Shown: positions 1 through 9,700 of the stretch, in pieces | How the letters are laid out: every line of letters begins with the position of its first letter | Position numbering within the stretch: the first letter of the stretch is position 1 | Source: CAYJBH01 sp964368625 | GTDB taxonomy: Bacteria > Bacillota > Clostridia > Oscillospirales > Ruminococcaceae | Direction of reading: 5' to 3' | NCBI GenBank assembly: GCA_964368625.1 | Contig: CAYJBH010000033.1 | Coordinates: 1 to 33,934, forward strand | DNA length: 33,934 nt | The notes under the pieces: generated by a model | Databases searched by the model: none | What the model saw: only the letters and a program-made list of their open reading frames with translations | Told to the model about the DNA's origin: nothing | Position numbers and translations under genes: made by a program

Positions 1-3000
1 CCGAAGATATAGCACCAATCACCTACTGGGCAGACAATGCAACCGAGGTTGTGCCAATTGGCGATGTTTACAGCATAAGCAATGCATCACAGCTCGCCTT
101 TATTGCACTAAAGGCCGCCGGCGGAGAAACCTTTGAGGGCAAACAGATAGTTCTAACCGGTAACATTAACCTTGAAGGTCATCTATGGTCGCCCATATCC
201 CCCGATTATGAGCGTGGTTTTATGGGAACCTTTGATGGCAAGAACCACAGCATTACCGGCCTTAAAATAGTTTCTACGGCAAGATACCAGGGGCTTTTTG
301 GATATATTAGGCAAGAGGGGGTTGTTAAAAACTTTAGCCTTTCCGGCAGCGTTTATTCATCTTCAGCTACTGTTGGTGCGGTTGTGGGATATAATCGGGG
401 CGAGATACGAAATGTTAAAAACAGCTGTAGCGTGTCCGGCGCTACATATGTAGGGGGATTGGCAGGTGATAATGCCGGCTCGATTTATGCAAGCTTTAAC
501 ACGGCAGACGTAACGGGAACAAATGTTAATATAGGTGGCATAGCAGGCGTTAACAGTAACTCTATTAGCGGAGTGTTTAGCTCGGGCGATGTTGTTGGTA
601 TAGAGGATACAGGCGCAGTAGTAGGTAATAATTATGGCGGGACGGTTAATGCCGCCTTTTGGCTTAACACGGCCACCGTTACCGGGGAAGGAGTAGGAAA
701 CGGCATAGGTGTAAATACCGGCACGATAACAAATGTTACCTCCTTTAATATGGATGGCGATCTGGGTGTTCCTACAAACGTTGCAGACGAAACCCAGACC
801 AAGGTTGTTAAAGCGTTAAATGCTGCCGCTTGGGATTATAATGAAAACATAAACCCCTCCTCCCTGTTATATGGATTTGTGCACAAAACCGGTCAGCTAC
901 CGGAGTTTGCGATTGATGATACGGCAAGCTGGTCGTTTTCAACAACTGCAATCACACCAAATTCTCAGGGTGTTTACCTGGTTACCGATGCATCAGAGCT
1001 TGCCTGGGTTGCACAGCAGGTTAACTCCGGTGCCGAGCTGTTTGAGGGTAAGGAGGTTAAGCTTGCCGGCGATATAAGCCTGTTTCCGCTTAGATGGGTG
1101 CCCATCGGCGGTGATGTGCCGGCTAATACGAACTTTAACCAATTTAAAGGCTCTTTCGATGGGGATGGTTACACAATATCCTATTTATACATCGATTCTT
1201 CAAACATTGCACAGGGGCTGTTCGGAAGCATTGGTTCTGATGCGATTGTTAAAAATGTTTCGGTTAACGGAAGCATAACGGGTGGACAGTACACCGGGTC
1301 GGTTGTGGGTTACAGCTACGGTGATGTAGTTAATGTTCACAGCAGCGCCGAGGTGGAATCCACCGGTGCTGATGTTGGTGGGATAATAGGATATAGTTCT
1401 GCAGGACTGTTAGCAAACTCCTATTACTCAGGAGATTATGTTAACGGTACAGAAAATGTAGGTGCACTGGTGGGTAGACAAAACACCGGTGAGGTTGATA
1501 CGGCTTTTTATTACGAGGAGACAAAGGTTAACGGCGTTAACGAAACGGGTTTTGGAATTGGTAGTGCCAACCCCACCGCCAACAATGTATCCGGTTTTAG
1601 CTCAAACGGGTGGGTCTATGCCCCTATAGCCGTAGGTGCAGGCAGCTATAGCAGCCTGTATTCTGCACTTATGGCAAGAGCCGCTAGCCTTAATAACGAC
1701 CTTTCGCTTAACCTTAAAGGCTGGACGAAGGAGAGCTTGCCAAGATTTACAAGCGAGATACCAAGCCGAGCGCTCTGGGCTGATAACACCTCTGCCGTAT
1801 CTGAAAATTCGCAAGGGGAGATATTGATAGAAAATGGCAGTCAGCTCGCCTTTGTTATGGTTGAAAATAACAGGGGGGAGTATGAAATCAAAGACACGGT
1901 TATAAGGCTTGTTGACGACATCGACCTATCCGGCTATATATGGCAGCCGATAGGCACAGGAACCAATAAGTTTAGTGGGGAATTTTATGGGGATGGCTAC
2001 AAGGTAATCGGCATTAACACCGATGAATATGACAGCGCTCAGGGGCTTTTCGGCGTTGTTGGTGTAGACGGCGTTATAGACGGTGTTACGGTAGAGGGTA
2101 GCTGCAACGCCATAAGCACTGTTGGCAGCATTGCCGGGAGTAACTATGGGCTTATTACAAACTGTACCGGCTTGGCGGCGGTTAATGGAGAAACACACGT
2201 TGGTGGAATTGTAGGGAGTAACCTCGGCACGCTTACAAACAGCTACTCGGCAGGCAGCGTATCCGGCGAAACTAATGTAGGTGGCGTTGCGGGCTATAGC
2301 TCGAAAAGTTTAATGAATGTTTACAGCGTAGCAACGGTTAACCATACCGGTTCATCCTCGGCAGATAGTGTGGGGCAGGTTGTTGGCGCCCTTAGCGGTT
2401 TGCAGGCGGAAAACAACTATATTCTATACCTAACCTCGCATGAGGGTCCGAATGCGGTTGGACTTAATAGTATTAGCGACGATATAGTTTTTGGATATGA
2501 TAACAGCGATTTATTGTTAACCGGCCTTAGCCGGTATATCGACCCTACCGGCAGGGCTGCCGACTGGACGGTTAAATCAGGCGGCACCCCCTATCTCTCG
2601 TTTGAAGATAACGGAATAACCGGACGGATGGATTTGCAGGGTGATGCGGCAGCAACCATAACCCTTAAGCAGGGAGAAAACACCGTGTATAAAACCATAA
2701 CCCGTAGCACAGATTTTATACTGGGTGATGTAGCAAGCGGTAGCTACACACTAACCATTAGCACAGACGGCGCACTCGATACCGTGATACATAACCTCGA
2801 GCATAGCGGCGGTGCGCTGGATTTAAAGACACATGCAAATAGCGATATTAAGCTGATAAAGCTTTTCTTTGGCGATTTAAACAAAAACGGTGTTATCGAT
2901 GGGGCTGATATTGCAATAGTTGCCTCGAGCGAGAACTATAACAAGCAAAGCTCCGCCGCAGATAATGCGTTGGCGGATGTTAATCGTGACGGCATTATAA

Positions 3001-3071
3001 ACTTTATCGACCTTGCCACCCTAAGAAACAGCGCTTTACTCGGCAAGACATACAACGAGATAAATTATTAA
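1..3071 (+). CDS. GLUG-repeat protein with C-terminal type I dockerin, 5' partial
   Basis: The reading frame is open to the left edge (first full codon at 3), so the true start and any signal peptide lie outside. About 1,020 residues are visible. They form three modules, each opening with a Trp/Asn-rich linker, an 'S-QLA' box, a 'W-PI' strand, an 'F-G-FDG' turn and 'QGLFG', followed by strings of GLUG repeats of the 'VGG-AG-N-G-I-N' type. GLUG repeats are known from secreted adhesin-like beta-helix proteins. The last ~65 residues are a type I dockerin with two calcium-binding F-hand segments (GDLNKNGVIDGADI and ADVNRDGIINFIDL). Dockerins bind cohesins on scaffoldins or surface anchors. No catalytic domain is visible, so a structural, adhesive or glycan-binding role is inferred. 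The last 795 bp are nearly identical to the end of the next large gene. A repeat element begins at the stop codon. Confidence 0.9.
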   Translation, partial: EDIAPITYWADNATEVVPIGDVYSISNASQLAFIALKAAGGETFEGKQIVLTGNINLEGHLWSPISPDYERGFMGTFDGKNHSITGLKIVSTARYQGLFGYIRQEGVVKNFSLSGSVYSSSATVGAVVGYNRGEIRNVKNSCSVSGATYVGGLAGDNAGSIYASFNTADVTGTNVNIGGIAGVNSNSISGVFSSGDVVGIEDTGAVVGNNYGGTVNAAFWLNTATVTGEGVGNGIGVNTGTITNVTSFNMDGDLGVPTNVADETQTKVVKALNAAAWDYNENINPSSLLYGFVHKTGQLPEFAIDDTASWSFSTTAITPNSQGVYLVTDASELAWVAQQVNSGAELFEGKEVKLAGDISLFPLRWVPIGGDVPANTNFNQFKGSFDGDGYTISYLYIDSSNIAQGLFGSIGSDAIVKNVSVNGSITGGQYTGSVVGYSYGDVVNVHSSAEVESTGADVGGIIGYSSAGLLANSYYSGDYVNGTENVGALVGRQNTGEVDTAFYYEETKVNGVNETGFGIGSANPTANNVSGFSSNGWVYAPIAVGAGSYSSLYSALMARAASLNNDLSLNLKGWTKESLPRFTSEIPSRALWADNTSAVSENSQGEILIENGSQLAFVMVENNRGEYEIKDTVIRLVDDIDLSGYIWQPIGTGTNKFSGEFYGDGYKVIGINTDEYDSAQGLFGVVGVDGVIDGVTVEGSCNAISTVGSIAGSNYGLITNCTGLAAVNGETHVGGIVGSNLGTLTNSYSAGSVSGETNVGGVAGYSSKSLMNVYSVATVNHTGSSSADSVGQVVGALSGLQAENNYILYLTSHEGPNAVGLNSISDDIVFGYDNSDLLLTGLSRYIDPTGRAADWTVKSGGTPYLSFEDNGITGRMDLQGDAAATITLKQGENTVYKTITRSTDFILGDVASGSYTLTISTDGALDTVIHNLEHSGGALDLKTHANSDIKLIKLFFGDLNKNGVIDGADIAIVASSENYNKQSSAADNALADVNRDGIINFIDLATLRNSALLGKTYNEINY

Positions 3072-3316
3072 TATTATTTCCGGCGAAGCCATTACCTGCG
3101 GCAGAGCTATTGGAAATACCTCTTGCCTCGATTCCTCGTCATTTTGCACTTTGTGCAAAAACGATGTATTTCTTGTGCTGGTAAGTTCGTATTATTTATA
3201 TTCCTCGAACCTAACATTACGAGAAATATTGTGTTTTTGCTTGCAAAATAACTAACGAAGTGAGTTATCAATATTTCCAATATCTCCACCACAGGTGGAG
3301 ATATTGGAAATAATAT
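3071..3316. repeat. Multi-hairpin inverted-repeat element, copy A (MITE-like)
   Basis: The outer ends are an 11-bp perfect inverted repeat, ATATTATTTCC (3071-3081) and GGAAATAATAT (3306-3316). A second inner pair, GAGCTATTGGAAATA (from 3105) and TATTTCCAATATCTC (to 3286), differs at one base. Inside are small hairpins around TTTTGCAC/GTGCAAAA, TTTTGC/GCAAAA and ATAACT/AGTTAT. A 19-bp perfect stem with an ACA loop occupies 3272-3312. Related sequence occurs at 3771-3885, 29843-29887 and 29998-30096. The element starts at the stop codon of the first GLUG gene, and the second GLUG gene, identical up to that point, lacks it. No transposase is present, so it would be non-autonomous. Confidence 0.75.
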
Positions 3317-3333
3317 GATGGAGGGATAATTTT

Positions 3334-3477
3334 ATGAAAAAATGTTATTTAGGAATAGGCGTTTTACTTTTTGCTATATTACTTCAAATGAGTTCAAGTG
3401 GAATGGAAATCTTTACGCTTGCTTTAGGTCTTGTAGGACTTGGCTTCTGTGTTGCAGAATTTGTCTCAAAAAAATAG
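3334..3477 (+). CDS. Small membrane peptide, 47 residues
   Basis: An ATG at 3334 follows a strong GGAGG (3320-3324) at a spacing of nine bases and opens a 47-codon frame ending in TAG. The peptide begins MKKCYLG. It has a hydrophobic stretch (about residues 6-18), a short polar Ser/Gly-rich turn, a second hydrophobic stretch (about 25-42) and a basic SKK end. This suggests a hairpin of two membrane segments. I do not recognise a family. It lies 17 bp after repeat element A and is followed by a good intrinsic terminator, so it may be a real single-gene unit. No clear promoter is seen outside the repeat. Confidence 0.5.
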   Translation: MKKCYLGIGVLLFAILLQMSSSGMEIFTLALGLVGLGFCVAEFVSKK

Positions 3478-3518
3478 TAAGCGGTAAGATTATGAGCATA
3501 ACATCCCCCACCACCCAA

Positions 3519-3550
3519 AAGAGATGCGGCCCGCGCATCTCTTTATTACT
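3519..3550 (+). terminator. Intrinsic terminator after the 47-residue peptide gene
   Basis: A perfect 10-bp stem, AAGAGATGCG (3519-3528) with CGCATCTCTT (3534-3543), has a 5-nt loop and is followed by a T-rich stretch. Confidence 0.65.
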
Positions 3551-3569
3551 TTATACAAAAGGAGAAACA

Positions 3570-3770
3570 ATGAATAAACAAACCACAAATGAAAAATCAC
3601 ACACAAAGATGAGTTGTAGCTCAACTCGCTTTTGAGTATGGATAAAAAGGACCCGGCAGTGTTTGATGGTGATGTGGTGGAGGAGCAGGAGGTTGTGCCG
3701 ATAAGGGATGAGGGTGAAAGGTGTTTTAAGGTTGCAATTTTTTGCTGGTGGGGTATTATTAACTACAAGG
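3570..3770 (+). other. Small-ORF remnants between repeat copies A and B
   Basis: An ATG at 3570 preceded by AAAGGAG starts a 21-codon frame ending at 3635. An overlapping frame from about 3638 encodes an acidic stretch (MDKKDPAVFDGDVVEEQE...) ending in 'CFKVAIFCWWGIIN', then runs into repeat copy B. The pair could be one small gene broken by a frameshift and cut at its 3' end by the repeat, or simply chance frames. I recognise no family. A weak hairpin, GAGTTG/CAACTC followed by GCTTTT, lies at 3611-3633. Confidence 0.25.
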
Positions 3771-3885
3771 TATTTATATTTCCCAAACCTAACATTACGA
3801 GAAATATTGTGTTTTTGCTTGCAAAATAACTAACGAAGTGAGTTATCAATATTTCCAATAGCTCCACCACAGGTGGAGATATTGG
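3771..3885. repeat. Multi-hairpin repeat element, copy B (right half only)
   Basis: This 115-bp block aligns without net gaps to 3193-3307 of copy A with only a few differences. It covers the TTTTGC hairpin, the TAACTAACGAAGTGAGTTA hairpin and the terminal CTCCACC-ACA-GGTGGAG stem. The left half of the element is missing. Confidence 0.75.
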
Positions 3886-3906
3886 GTACACTGTGCAATA
3901 TATAGC

Positions 3907-3935
3907 TTGAAAAAGTTTGTGGTTTATTGTATTAT
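3907..3935 (+). promoter_or_regulatory. Promoter for the second GLUG-dockerin gene
   Basis: TTGAAA (3907-3912), a 17-bp spacer and TATTAT (3930-3935) fit a housekeeping sigma promoter about 65 bp upstream of the ATG at 4000. Confidence 0.6.
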
Positions 3936-3999
3936 TATAGATGTTCATTTAAAATAAATAATTATATAAAAAAATATAGGATGTGTTTTGGAGGCTAGT

Positions 4000-6540
4000 A
4001 TGAGTTTTAGAGTGGCGGTAAAATCGGTTGTTTTCTTTTTTATGTTTTGCATTATGGCGGTCGGGGTTTCGTTTATGCAACCCGAGGTTATGGCGGCAAC
4101 AGGTAGCTGGGGCGATAATGTGCAGGAGGTAACACCAAATTCCCAGGGTGTATATGAAATCTCAAACGGTGCTCAGCTTGCATGGATTGCACAGCAGACA
4201 AACCTTTCTGTTGCTGATGGTGGGCTTGATTTTTCGGGCAAAACCGTTAAGCTAACGAGTAACATCGACCTTGCTGACCACTACTGGGTACCCATAGGAA
4301 AGGAATGGAGCTCATCAGTGCGTATAACTTTTTTTAACGGAACGTTTGACGGCGCCGGAAAATCGATTACCGGCCTTACGATTAACTCGACAGAGGATTA
4401 TCAAGGTTTGTTTGGGTATGTTCGTTACGCCACCATAAAAAACTTTACCGTTAGCGGCACCGTAACCTCTACCGGTAATTATATCGCCGGTGCGGTAGGA
4501 TATAGCGAAAATTCCACTATATCAAACATTATAACTGACGTTAATGTTACCGGTGGCAATAATACCGGAGGAATTGCCGGGAAGGTGGCTTCCAGCATCT
4601 TATTCAATAGTGAAAACCGTGGAGATATTACCGGAAACGAATATGTCGGCGGAATAATAGGCGTTATTTCAACTCCAACTATAGATGGAGTTGTCGCCTC
4701 AATTGTAGTTGGGGTGTTTAATTCCGGTAATATAAGCGGCGTGAATGGCATCGGTGGAATTGCGGGAACTATTTATAACTCCAAACTAGCCGCCGCCTAT
4801 AACCACGGCAGTGTTAGCGGTGACGTTAGGACGGGAGGCATCAGCGGTTCAGCACAATCTCCTCAATGTTACGGAATTTACAACACCGGCATCGTTACAA
4901 CCGCTCCGGGAGATTTGGCTTTTTTAACCGGTGCTTTATTCGGGCAGGTATCAAGCCTTTCACATTCCAATTCCATAATTTCTGGTGGATATTATCTTTC
5001 CGACAATGCATTTGGTAATATTTCAAGTTCTGCCTCACGCACAAACATATCATCCTTTAATGCACAGCAGGAGCTGGATACTGCGGCGACAATTAACGGC
5101 AGTAGCTACACATCGCTTGTGGAGGCGCTTAATGCACAAACCGGGGATTACAACCAAGGTGATCCCACCGTTAAAGCACCGAGGTGGGAGGTTATCGACG
5201 GTGGATATCCATCCTTTAACGCCGAAGATTTATCGCCGAATAGCTATTGGAAAAACAATGCAACCGAGGTTGTGCCCAGTGGCGATATTTACAGCATAAG
5301 CAATGCATCACAGCTCGCATGGATTGCACTGGAGACCGCCGGCGGAGCAACCTTTGAGGGCAAACAGATAGTTCTAACCGATAACATTAACCTTGAAGCT
5401 CATCTATGGTCGCCCATATCTCCCGATTATGAGCGTGGTTTCATGGGAACATTTGATGGCAATAACCACAGCATTACCGGCCTTAAAATAGTTTCTACAG
5501 TAGACGTGCAAGGGCTTTTTGGAGTTGTTGGTCAGCATGGCATTATAGACAGTGTTACGGCAGAGGGTAGCTGCAACGGCGTAAACAATGTTGGTGGCAT
5601 TGTCGGGGATAACAGCGGGCTTATTACAAATTGTACCGGCTTGGTGGAGGTTAGCGGAGAAACAGGCGTAGGCGGCATTGTCGGGAATAACAGTGGCACG
5701 ATTACAAATAGCTACACGTCAGGCAGCGTATCCGGCGAAGACTTGGTAGGTGGCGTTGCGGGCCATAGCTCGAAAAGTTTAATGAATGTTTACAGCGTAG
5801 CAACGGTTAACCATACCGGTTCATCCTCGGCAGATAGTGTGGGGCAGGTTGTTGGCGCCCTTAGCGGTTTGCAGGCGGAAAACAACTATATTCTATACCT
5901 AACCTCGCATGAGGGTCCGAATGCGGTTGGACTTAATAGTATTAGCGACGATATAGTTTTTGGATATGATAACAGCGATTTATTGTTAACCGGCCTTAGC
6001 CGGTATATCGACCCTACCGGCAGGGCTGCCGACTGGACGGTTAAATCAGGCGGCACCCCCTATCTCTCGTTTGAAGATAACGGAATAACCGGACGGATGG
6101 ATTTGCAGGGTGATGCGGCAGCAACCATAACCCTTAAGCAGGGAGAAAACACCGTGTATAAAACCATAACCCGTAGCACAGATTTTATACTGGGTGATGT
6201 AGCAAGCGGTAGCTACACACTAACCATTAGCACAGACGGCGCACTCGATACCGTGATACATAACCTCGAGCATAGCGGCGGTGCGCTGGATTTAAAGACA
6301 CATGCAAATAGCGATATTAAGCTGATAAAGCTTTTCTTTGGCGATTTAAACAAAAACGGTGTTATCGATGGGGCTGATATTGCAATAGTTGCCTCGAGCG
6401 AGAACTATAACAAGCAAAGCTCCGCCGCAGATAATGCGTTGGCGGATGTTAATCGTGACGGCATTATAAACTTTATCGACCTTGCCACCCTAAGAAACAG
6501 CGCTTTACTCGGCAAGACATACATCGAGATAAATTATTAA
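4000..6540 (+). CDS. Secreted GLUG-repeat protein with C-terminal type I dockerin, 846 residues
   Basis: The start is ATG 4000, five bases after GGAGG (3990-3994); a TTG at 3988 overlaps that site and is unlikely. Residues 1 to about 33 form a Sec signal peptide (basic Arg/Lys, a Val/Phe-rich core, then VMA-A as the likely cleavage site). Two GLUG modules follow, opening near 'SWGDNVQEVTPNSQG' and 'YWKNNATEVVPSGD'. The last ~65 residues are a two-segment type I dockerin. The second module is a chimera of the upstream gene: its first part matches that gene's positions 3 to about 300 and its second part matches about 2046-3071. The result equals an in-frame loss of 1,752 bp. No enzyme domain is seen. 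The likely role is a surface- or scaffold-attached binding or adhesion protein. Confidence 0.92.
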   Translation: MSFRVAVKSVVFFFMFCIMAVGVSFMQPEVMAATGSWGDNVQEVTPNSQGVYEISNGAQLAWIAQQTNLSVADGGLDFSGKTVKLTSNIDLADHYWVPIGKEWSSSVRITFFNGTFDGAGKSITGLTINSTEDYQGLFGYVRYATIKNFTVSGTVTSTGNYIAGAVGYSENSTISNIITDVNVTGGNNTGGIAGKVASSILFNSENRGDITGNEYVGGIIGVISTPTIDGVVASIVVGVFNSGNISGVNGIGGIAGTIYNSKLAAAYNHGSVSGDVRTGGISGSAQSPQCYGIYNTGIVTTAPGDLAFLTGALFGQVSSLSHSNSIISGGYYLSDNAFGNISSSASRTNISSFNAQQELDTAATINGSSYTSLVEALNAQTGDYNQGDPTVKAPRWEVIDGGYPSFNAEDLSPNSYWKNNATEVVPSGDIYSISNASQLAWIALETAGGATFEGKQIVLTDNINLEAHLWSPISPDYERGFMGTFDGNNHSITGLKIVSTVDVQGLFGVVGQHGIIDSVTAEGSCNGVNNVGGIVGDNSGLITNCTGLVEVSGETGVGGIVGNNSGTITNSYTSGSVSGEDLVGGVAGHSSKSLMNVYSVATVNHTGSSSADSVGQVVGALSGLQAENNYILYLTSHEGPNAVGLNSISDDIVFGYDNSDLLLTGLSRYIDPTGRAADWTVKSGGTPYLSFEDNGITGRMDLQGDAAATITLKQGENTVYKTITRSTDFILGDVASGSYTLTISTDGALDTVIHNLEHSGGALDLKTHANSDIKLIKLFFGDLNKNGVIDGADIAIVASSENYNKQSSAADNALADVNRDGIINFIDLATLRNSALLGKTYIEINY
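5746..6540 (+). repeat. 795-bp duplicate of the 3' end of the upstream GLUG gene (2277-3071)
   Basis: The two blocks keep a constant offset of 3,469 bp. By eye I find two substitutions, giving Tyr versus His near the start and Asn versus Ile four residues from the end. The identity covers the last GLUG repeats, a linker domain and the whole dockerin. It ends just after the stop codon, where the upstream copy carries repeat element A. Confidence 0.9.
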
Positions 6541-6558
6541 TAAGTAAAAAATGAATAT

Positions 6559-6620
6559 TGAAGAGTGAAAATATTAAATTGTCGCTTTGTGACACCTTAA
6601 CTTTTCACTCTTCACTTTTT
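6559..6620 (+). terminator. Terminator of the second GLUG-dockerin gene
   Basis: A 13-bp perfect stem, TGAAGAGTGAAAA (6559-6571) with TTTTCACTCTTCA (6602-6614), is followed by CTTTTTT. The loop is long (30 nt) and contains a small GTC/GAC hairpin. Confidence 0.6.
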
Positions 6621-6700
6621 TACGCTCTCCCCTAAATTTGTGTATGGGCAGGCGATAATTTGGCGATTAATACTCCAATTATTATGCTGACAAAGATGAC

Positions 6701-6780
6701 AACGGGGACAACGGGGACGTTGTCTCGTCCCTGTTATCCCCGTTATCCGTTATCACGTTATCATCAACGTCTCCGTTATC
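6701..6780. repeat. Long imperfect hairpin and CGTTATC repeats between convergent GLUG genes
   Basis: AACGGGGACAACGGGGACG (6701-6719) pairs with 6726-6744 over 19 positions with two non-Watson-Crick pairs and a 6-nt loop. Several CGTTATC words follow to 6780, just outside the stop of the minus-strand GLUG gene. There is no good T-run, so a terminator role is uncertain. Confidence 0.5.
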
Positions 6781-6785
6781 AAACG

Positions 6786-9700
6786 CTATCTGCTAAGATT
6801 TATGATATTTCTCACCTTTGCAAGGTCGACAAAGTTAATTACTCCGTCCTCGTTTACATCAAGTTTTTCGCTTTCCGGTGTTACCTTAGTGTTGTAGCTG
6901 TCGGCGGCTATCGCCTTTAAATCCTCCTCATCAACAACCCAGTCGTCGTTAACATCGCCATAAAGTAGCTTGTCTGTATGGATTGGGTAAATGTTTGCGG
7001 TGATAATATCCCACATGTACATCCTTTGCGCATCAGCCGCTACTGTTTTGTTGTATGCAGCCGTACCTGCATTTAGGGCGGTTAAAAGGTCGGTGTTCGG
7101 TATGCCGGCAGGGTTATCTATGTCGGCGTCAAGCGTAATTTCCGAGTCCACCGCGTTAAATGAGCCTATGTTGCTAAGCACACCGCCTTGATTGTCCGCA
7201 ATGGCGACAGCTGCGCCTTTGCCTGTCAGATAGTAGCTGTTTGTGATGTCAGCACTGTTAAATGCCGCTATACCGGCAACATGTTTCGTACCGGTACCCG
7301 TAACCGAAAGCTCACCTGTGTTGTAACAGTTTGTAATATACCTACCGCTTCTTTCAAAGTTAATCCCTACCACGCCACCGAGATAAGCTATTGACACCGT
7401 GTCGGTGGTGGTTATGTCACCGGTGTTGTAGCTGTTTAATATGTATCCCGTGTTGGAGGCGGCCACACCGCCGGCACGAGATGAGTTACCCTGTATCGAG
7501 ATAGTTCCGGTATTGTAGCTGTTTAATATAATGCTCAGGTTACTTCCTGCCACGCCGCCAACACGTACATCGCTGCCGGTGGCAGAGAGTGCACCTGTAT
7601 TGTAGCAGTTTGTTATATTGACATTGTGGGTATCTCCTGTAACTCCACCAATGGTTATTCTGGTGTTGCTACCCGAAACGGTGCCGGTATTGTAGCTGTT
7701 TGACACATCATTGTTGCTTTGACCTACTACACCTCCCGCCAAACCGCCGACATCTATAACCATAACATCGCCGGTATTGCTACAGCTGTTTAAGATGCCA
7801 TCGCTACCGCTTCTTCCCACAACACCACCAACATAGTCATTACCTGTTACGGTAGCATCGCTGTTACAATCCGTGGTGCTACCTCCGTTATTATCACCTA
7901 CAACACCACCAATAATGTCGTTGCCTCTAACCGTAACAGCGGAACTACTGTTTGTAACGTTGCCTTGGTTATACCCCACCAAACCGCCAACATGATCAAA
8001 ACCTGTCACGTTACCGTACACGCTAATATCCTTAACGATACCATCTACGCCGACAAAACCAAACAACCCCTGAAAGTTTTGTGTAGCTGCATAGACATAA
8101 AACCCTGTAACGGTATTTTCTTCACCATCAAATGTGCCATTAAAATGCTCGGTGAGCGTACCTATCGGTTGCCACATATGTTCCGAGAGGTCGATGTCGT
8201 CTGACAGGGTGTATGTTTGTGTACTATGATTATTTATCAGCCATGCCATCTCTTCAGGGGAGGTTATTTGGTTGTTTTTTGGTGCTATTGCATTATCTAT
8301 CCAATAGGTCGCAAAAACAGGATAGCCGTTGTTTTGATCTTTTTTAGGCATCCACTCCCTTGCCTGCTCCGCTGAGGAATTTTCAAAATTATATACCTTA
8401 GCCCCTGTATTTAGTGCGGCAGCAAGGTTAGTTGTGGGAATTGTTTCGGTGGCTGTTATACCTTCATCTATCGTAATCTCTGAATTTGTAGAGCTAAACG
8501 AGCCAATGTTTGTGAGTTCACTTGGAGAAGTGGAATTAGAAGCACCAACACCTACCGCTTCATCACCGTATGCGAAATAGTAACAATTTATGATTTCGCC
8601 TGCGTAGTCATAACCCACCACACTACCAACATCTCTGTTTCCTTTAACTGTGCCACTATAATAACTGTTTGTGATTGTGCCGCCGTTCTGCCCTGCCACG
8701 CCGCTGACATACCTGATGCCTGTGGCGGTACCGCTTCCATTGCAGTTTGTTATGGTTCCTAAGCTGTTTCCTGTAATAACGCCTACATATTCGTTACCTG
8801 TTGCCGTGCAGTCGGCACTGCTGTTTATTATTTTAGAACCGGAATTATTGAAACGACCCGTTACACCGCCGACATATTTATCCCCTTTAACAGTGACACT
8901 AATGCTACAACCTATGATGCTGCCCTCAATGTTCCCCGCCATGCCGCCGACATTGTCTTTACCGGTAACACTTCCGTATAGGTTAACATTTTTTACCGTG
9001 CTATTATTTCCGATATAACCAAACAATCCTTGATAGTCACTGGTTGGTGAATGTATATACATCCCGGAAATTTTATACCCTGCACCATCAAAAGTACCAT
9101 AAAAGGCATCATGATGCGTACCAATCGGAGCCCACAGGTGGTCTGATAAGTCAATATCCTTTGTTAGGGTATAGCTGCTGTCTTGTTCATAATGCTCAAT
9201 CAGCCATGCCAACTCTTCCGGCGAGGTTATCAGGTTGTTTTCAGGTGCTTTTGCAAAGTTAATCCAGTAGGTTTCATAAAGCGGATACCCATTGTTTAGC
9301 TCGCCTTTTAATGACCAGTTCATTGCCTTGGTTGCATCGGGGTTTTCCGTGTTATATGCATCTGCTCCTGCGTTTAGGGCGGTTAAAAGGTTGGTGTGCG
9401 GAATGTTTTCGGGGTTTAATATTTCGGGGTCAAGGGTAATAACAGAATCCTGCGAACTAAACGAGCCTACATTGGTAGTCGTATCTATACCGGCATAGCC
9501 TACCCCTTGGCTTGCACCATTATCTGCTAAATAGTAGCTGTTTTTAACGATAGCAGGGTTGGTAGCCATCCCTGCCACACCGCCTACATATCGGCTATCC
9601 GCTGCTGCCGAAACCCTGCCTGTATTGTAGCTATTTATGGTGTGATAGCTGGTAGCTATCAAGCCGCCGACATAGGATTGACTACCTGTTGAGAAAACCT

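Noticed and set aside
3107..3292. Minus-strand frame of 61 codons through repeat copy A, with a similar frame through copy B (3763-3948)
   Set aside because: Both share 'LEILITHFVSYFASKNTIFLVMLG' only because the DNA is the same repeat. There is no ribosome site, and the frame breaks differently in copy D.
3071..3316. Integron attC-type site or small CRISPR-like array
   Set aside because: The hairpins are nested inverted repeats, not regularly spaced direct repeats with unique spacers. No integrase or cassette structure is present.
6701..6744. Terminator for the giant GLUG gene
   Set aside because: The stem is long but has no T-run on the minus strand, so I list it as a hairpin only.
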